Below are positions 4,552-5,460 of a stretch of 5,460 bases of DNA, piece after piece. Position 1 is the first letter of the stretch, and each line of letters opens with the position of its first letter. The DNA comes from DATARH01 sp035935235 (GTDB lineage Bacteria > Pseudomonadota > Alphaproteobacteria > ATCC43930 > CGMCC-115725). The position numbers were made by a program, and so were the translations under genes. A model generated the notes under the pieces. It was not told the origin of the DNA and ran no database searches. It saw nothing but the letters and a program-made list of their open reading frames with translations. Where the stretch lies: contig DASYXG010000352.1 in the NCBI GenBank assembly GCA_035935235.1, forward strand, positions 1 through 5,460, written 5' to 3'.

Positions 4552-5460
4552 CTAGGTCGGCAGCCGCCCTTCCTCGACCGCGTGACAAGCGACGAGCGTG
4601 CCGCCATCGTCGATAAGCGCCGGCGCCTCGGCCCGGCAGCGCTCGTTGGCACAGGGGCAGCGCGGATGAAAGCCGCATCCCGGCGGCGGGTCGATCGGGT
4701 TCGGCACCTCGCCGGCCACCGGCTCCCGTTCCCCGTGCGGGTCCAATCGGGGGATCGTCTCCAGCAGCAGCCGCGTATAGGGGTGCCGCGGCGTCGCGAA
4801 GAGCTGGTCGGCGCTGGCCAGCTCGACCAGTCTGCCGAGATACATCACCCCGACCCGGTCGCTGATCTGATAAATCACCGCCAAATTGTGCGAGATGAAC
4901 AGATAGGTGAGCCCCAGCCGCCGCTGCAGATCCTTCATCAGATTGAGGATTTGCGCCTGCACCGATACATCGAGCGCCGAGGTCGGCTCGTCGCACACCA
5001 GAAACTCCGGGTTTGCCGCCAAGGCGCGCGCGATCGAGATACGCTGGCGCTGTCCGCCGGAAAATTCGTGCGGAAACTTCTCGCCGTCCGCAGCCGACAG
5101 CCGTACCTGCTCCAGCAGCTCGCCGACCCGCGCCCGCAGCTCAGCCGCGTCGGTCACAAGGCCATGCGTCACCAGCGGCTCGGCGACAATCTTCTTCACC
5201 CGCCAGCGCGGGTTGAGGCTTGCGTACGGGTCCTGGAAGATCATCTGCATGCGCCGCCGCACCGGCGCCAGCGCCTTGCGTTCCCGCAGGCCGGCGAGAT
5301 CGACCCCATCGAAGACGATCTTGCCCGCGGTCGGCGGGTACAGCCCGACGATGCAACGCGCCGCCGTGGTCTTGCCGCAGCCGCTCTCGCCAACCAGCGA
5401 AAAGGTCTCGCCCCGCTTGATCGCGAAGCTGATCCCGTCGAGCGCCTTCACCGTCGCCCG
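4552..5460 (-). CDS. Oligopeptide/dipeptide ABC transporter ATP-binding protein, OppF/DppF type (partial at right edge)
   Basis: Cytoplasmic ATPase subunit that powers import of peptides or other small solutes, together with two permeases, a partner ATPase and a binding protein. Counting from the Val-Lys-Ala-Leu-Asp-Gly segment (5451 = residue 1) the visible motifs are Walker A GESGCGKTT (21-29), Q-loop FQDPYASLNP (72-81), signature FSGGQRQRISIARAL (130-144), Walker B LVCDEPT (151-157, Glu155 catalytic), D-loop SALD and H-loop His188. The C-terminal oligopeptide-transporter region follows (HPYTRLLL, 223-230), with a Cys set C259/C265/C272/C289 (plus C267) like the one reported to hold an iron-sulphur cluster in some Opp/Dpp ATPases. 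The GTG at 5449-5451 is not the start: the frame stays open (R-A-T) to the edge, and some 20-35 N-terminal residues are missing. The TAG is at 4552-4554. Partner subunits should lie to the right. Substrate unknown. Confidence 0.93.
   Translation of the reverse strand, partial: RATVKALDGISFAIKRGETFSLVGESGCGKTTAARCIVGLYPPTAGKIVFDGVDLAGLRERKALAPVRRRMQMIFQDPYASLNPRWRVKKIVAEPLVTHGLVTDAAELRARVGELLEQVRLSAADGEKFPHEFSGGQRQRISIARALAANPEFLVCDEPTSALDVSVQAQILNLMKDLQRRLGLTYLFISHNLAVIYQISDRVGVMYLGRLVELASADQLFATPRHPYTRLLLETIPRLDPHGEREPVAGEVPNPIDPPPGCGFHPRCPCANERCRAEAPALIDDGGTLVACHAVEEGRLPT

Noticed and set aside
4460..4996. Second minus-strand frame inside the ABC ATPase region, 178 codons
   Set aside because: It is an alternative frame of the ATPase gene without motifs, and it runs into the palindromic repeat.
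1..5460. CRISPR array, tRNA, transposase or integrase
   Set aside because: No regularly spaced repeats, cloverleaf-like sequence or recombinase motifs were seen on either strand.

Overview
The window is GC-rich (about 65% by eye) and reads like a catabolic or accessory region of an alphaproteobacterial chromosome. A Bradyrhizobium-like member of the Hyphomicrobiales is my best guess. The reasons are the codon usage, good ribosome binding sites, a Ku paralogue, a TfdA-like dioxygenase, an Opp/Dpp-type transporter, and a dispersed palindromic repeat with GTCATTGCGAG/CTCGCAATGAC arms that I associate with this group. The assignment is inference.

Layout. 1-105 (+) is the C-terminal tail of a short-chain dehydrogenase/reductase. 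It converges on an AT-richer stretch (about 106-500) with a small minus-strand membrane protein (216-476). The reading frame of that protein continues after its TGA for 38 more codons, which look like a further membrane helix, so the gene may be broken. On the minus strand follow a class II aldolase/adducin-family protein (508-1290), with a good promoter and tandem repeats just upstream, and an unusually short Ku-like DNA end-binding protein (1393-1896). A 195-bp divergent region separates Ku from a plus-strand TauD/TfdA-type 2-oxoglutarate dioxygenase (2092-2979). A four-helix CopD/HemJ-like membrane protein (3003-3479) follows 23 bp later. After a gap containing a perfect hairpin/palindrome comes a CmcJ/NvfI-family oxygenase (3631-4449). 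A palindromic repeat (4459-4545) fills the convergent gap to a minus-strand OppF/DppF-type ABC ATPase (4552 to beyond the right edge).

How they may work together. Two unrelated Fe(II)-type oxygenases, an SDR, a class II aldolase-like enzyme and a peptide-type importer lie close together. This fits uptake and oxidative breakdown of a small carboxylated compound, but nothing in the sequence fixes the substrate, and the genes lie in several transcription units. The short Ku does not fit that theme. It is the most anomalous gene here: it keeps the start and the second half of the Ku core but lacks about 45-50 residues in between and the usual C-terminal end. I see no tRNA, rRNA, CRISPR array, transposase or integrase gene.
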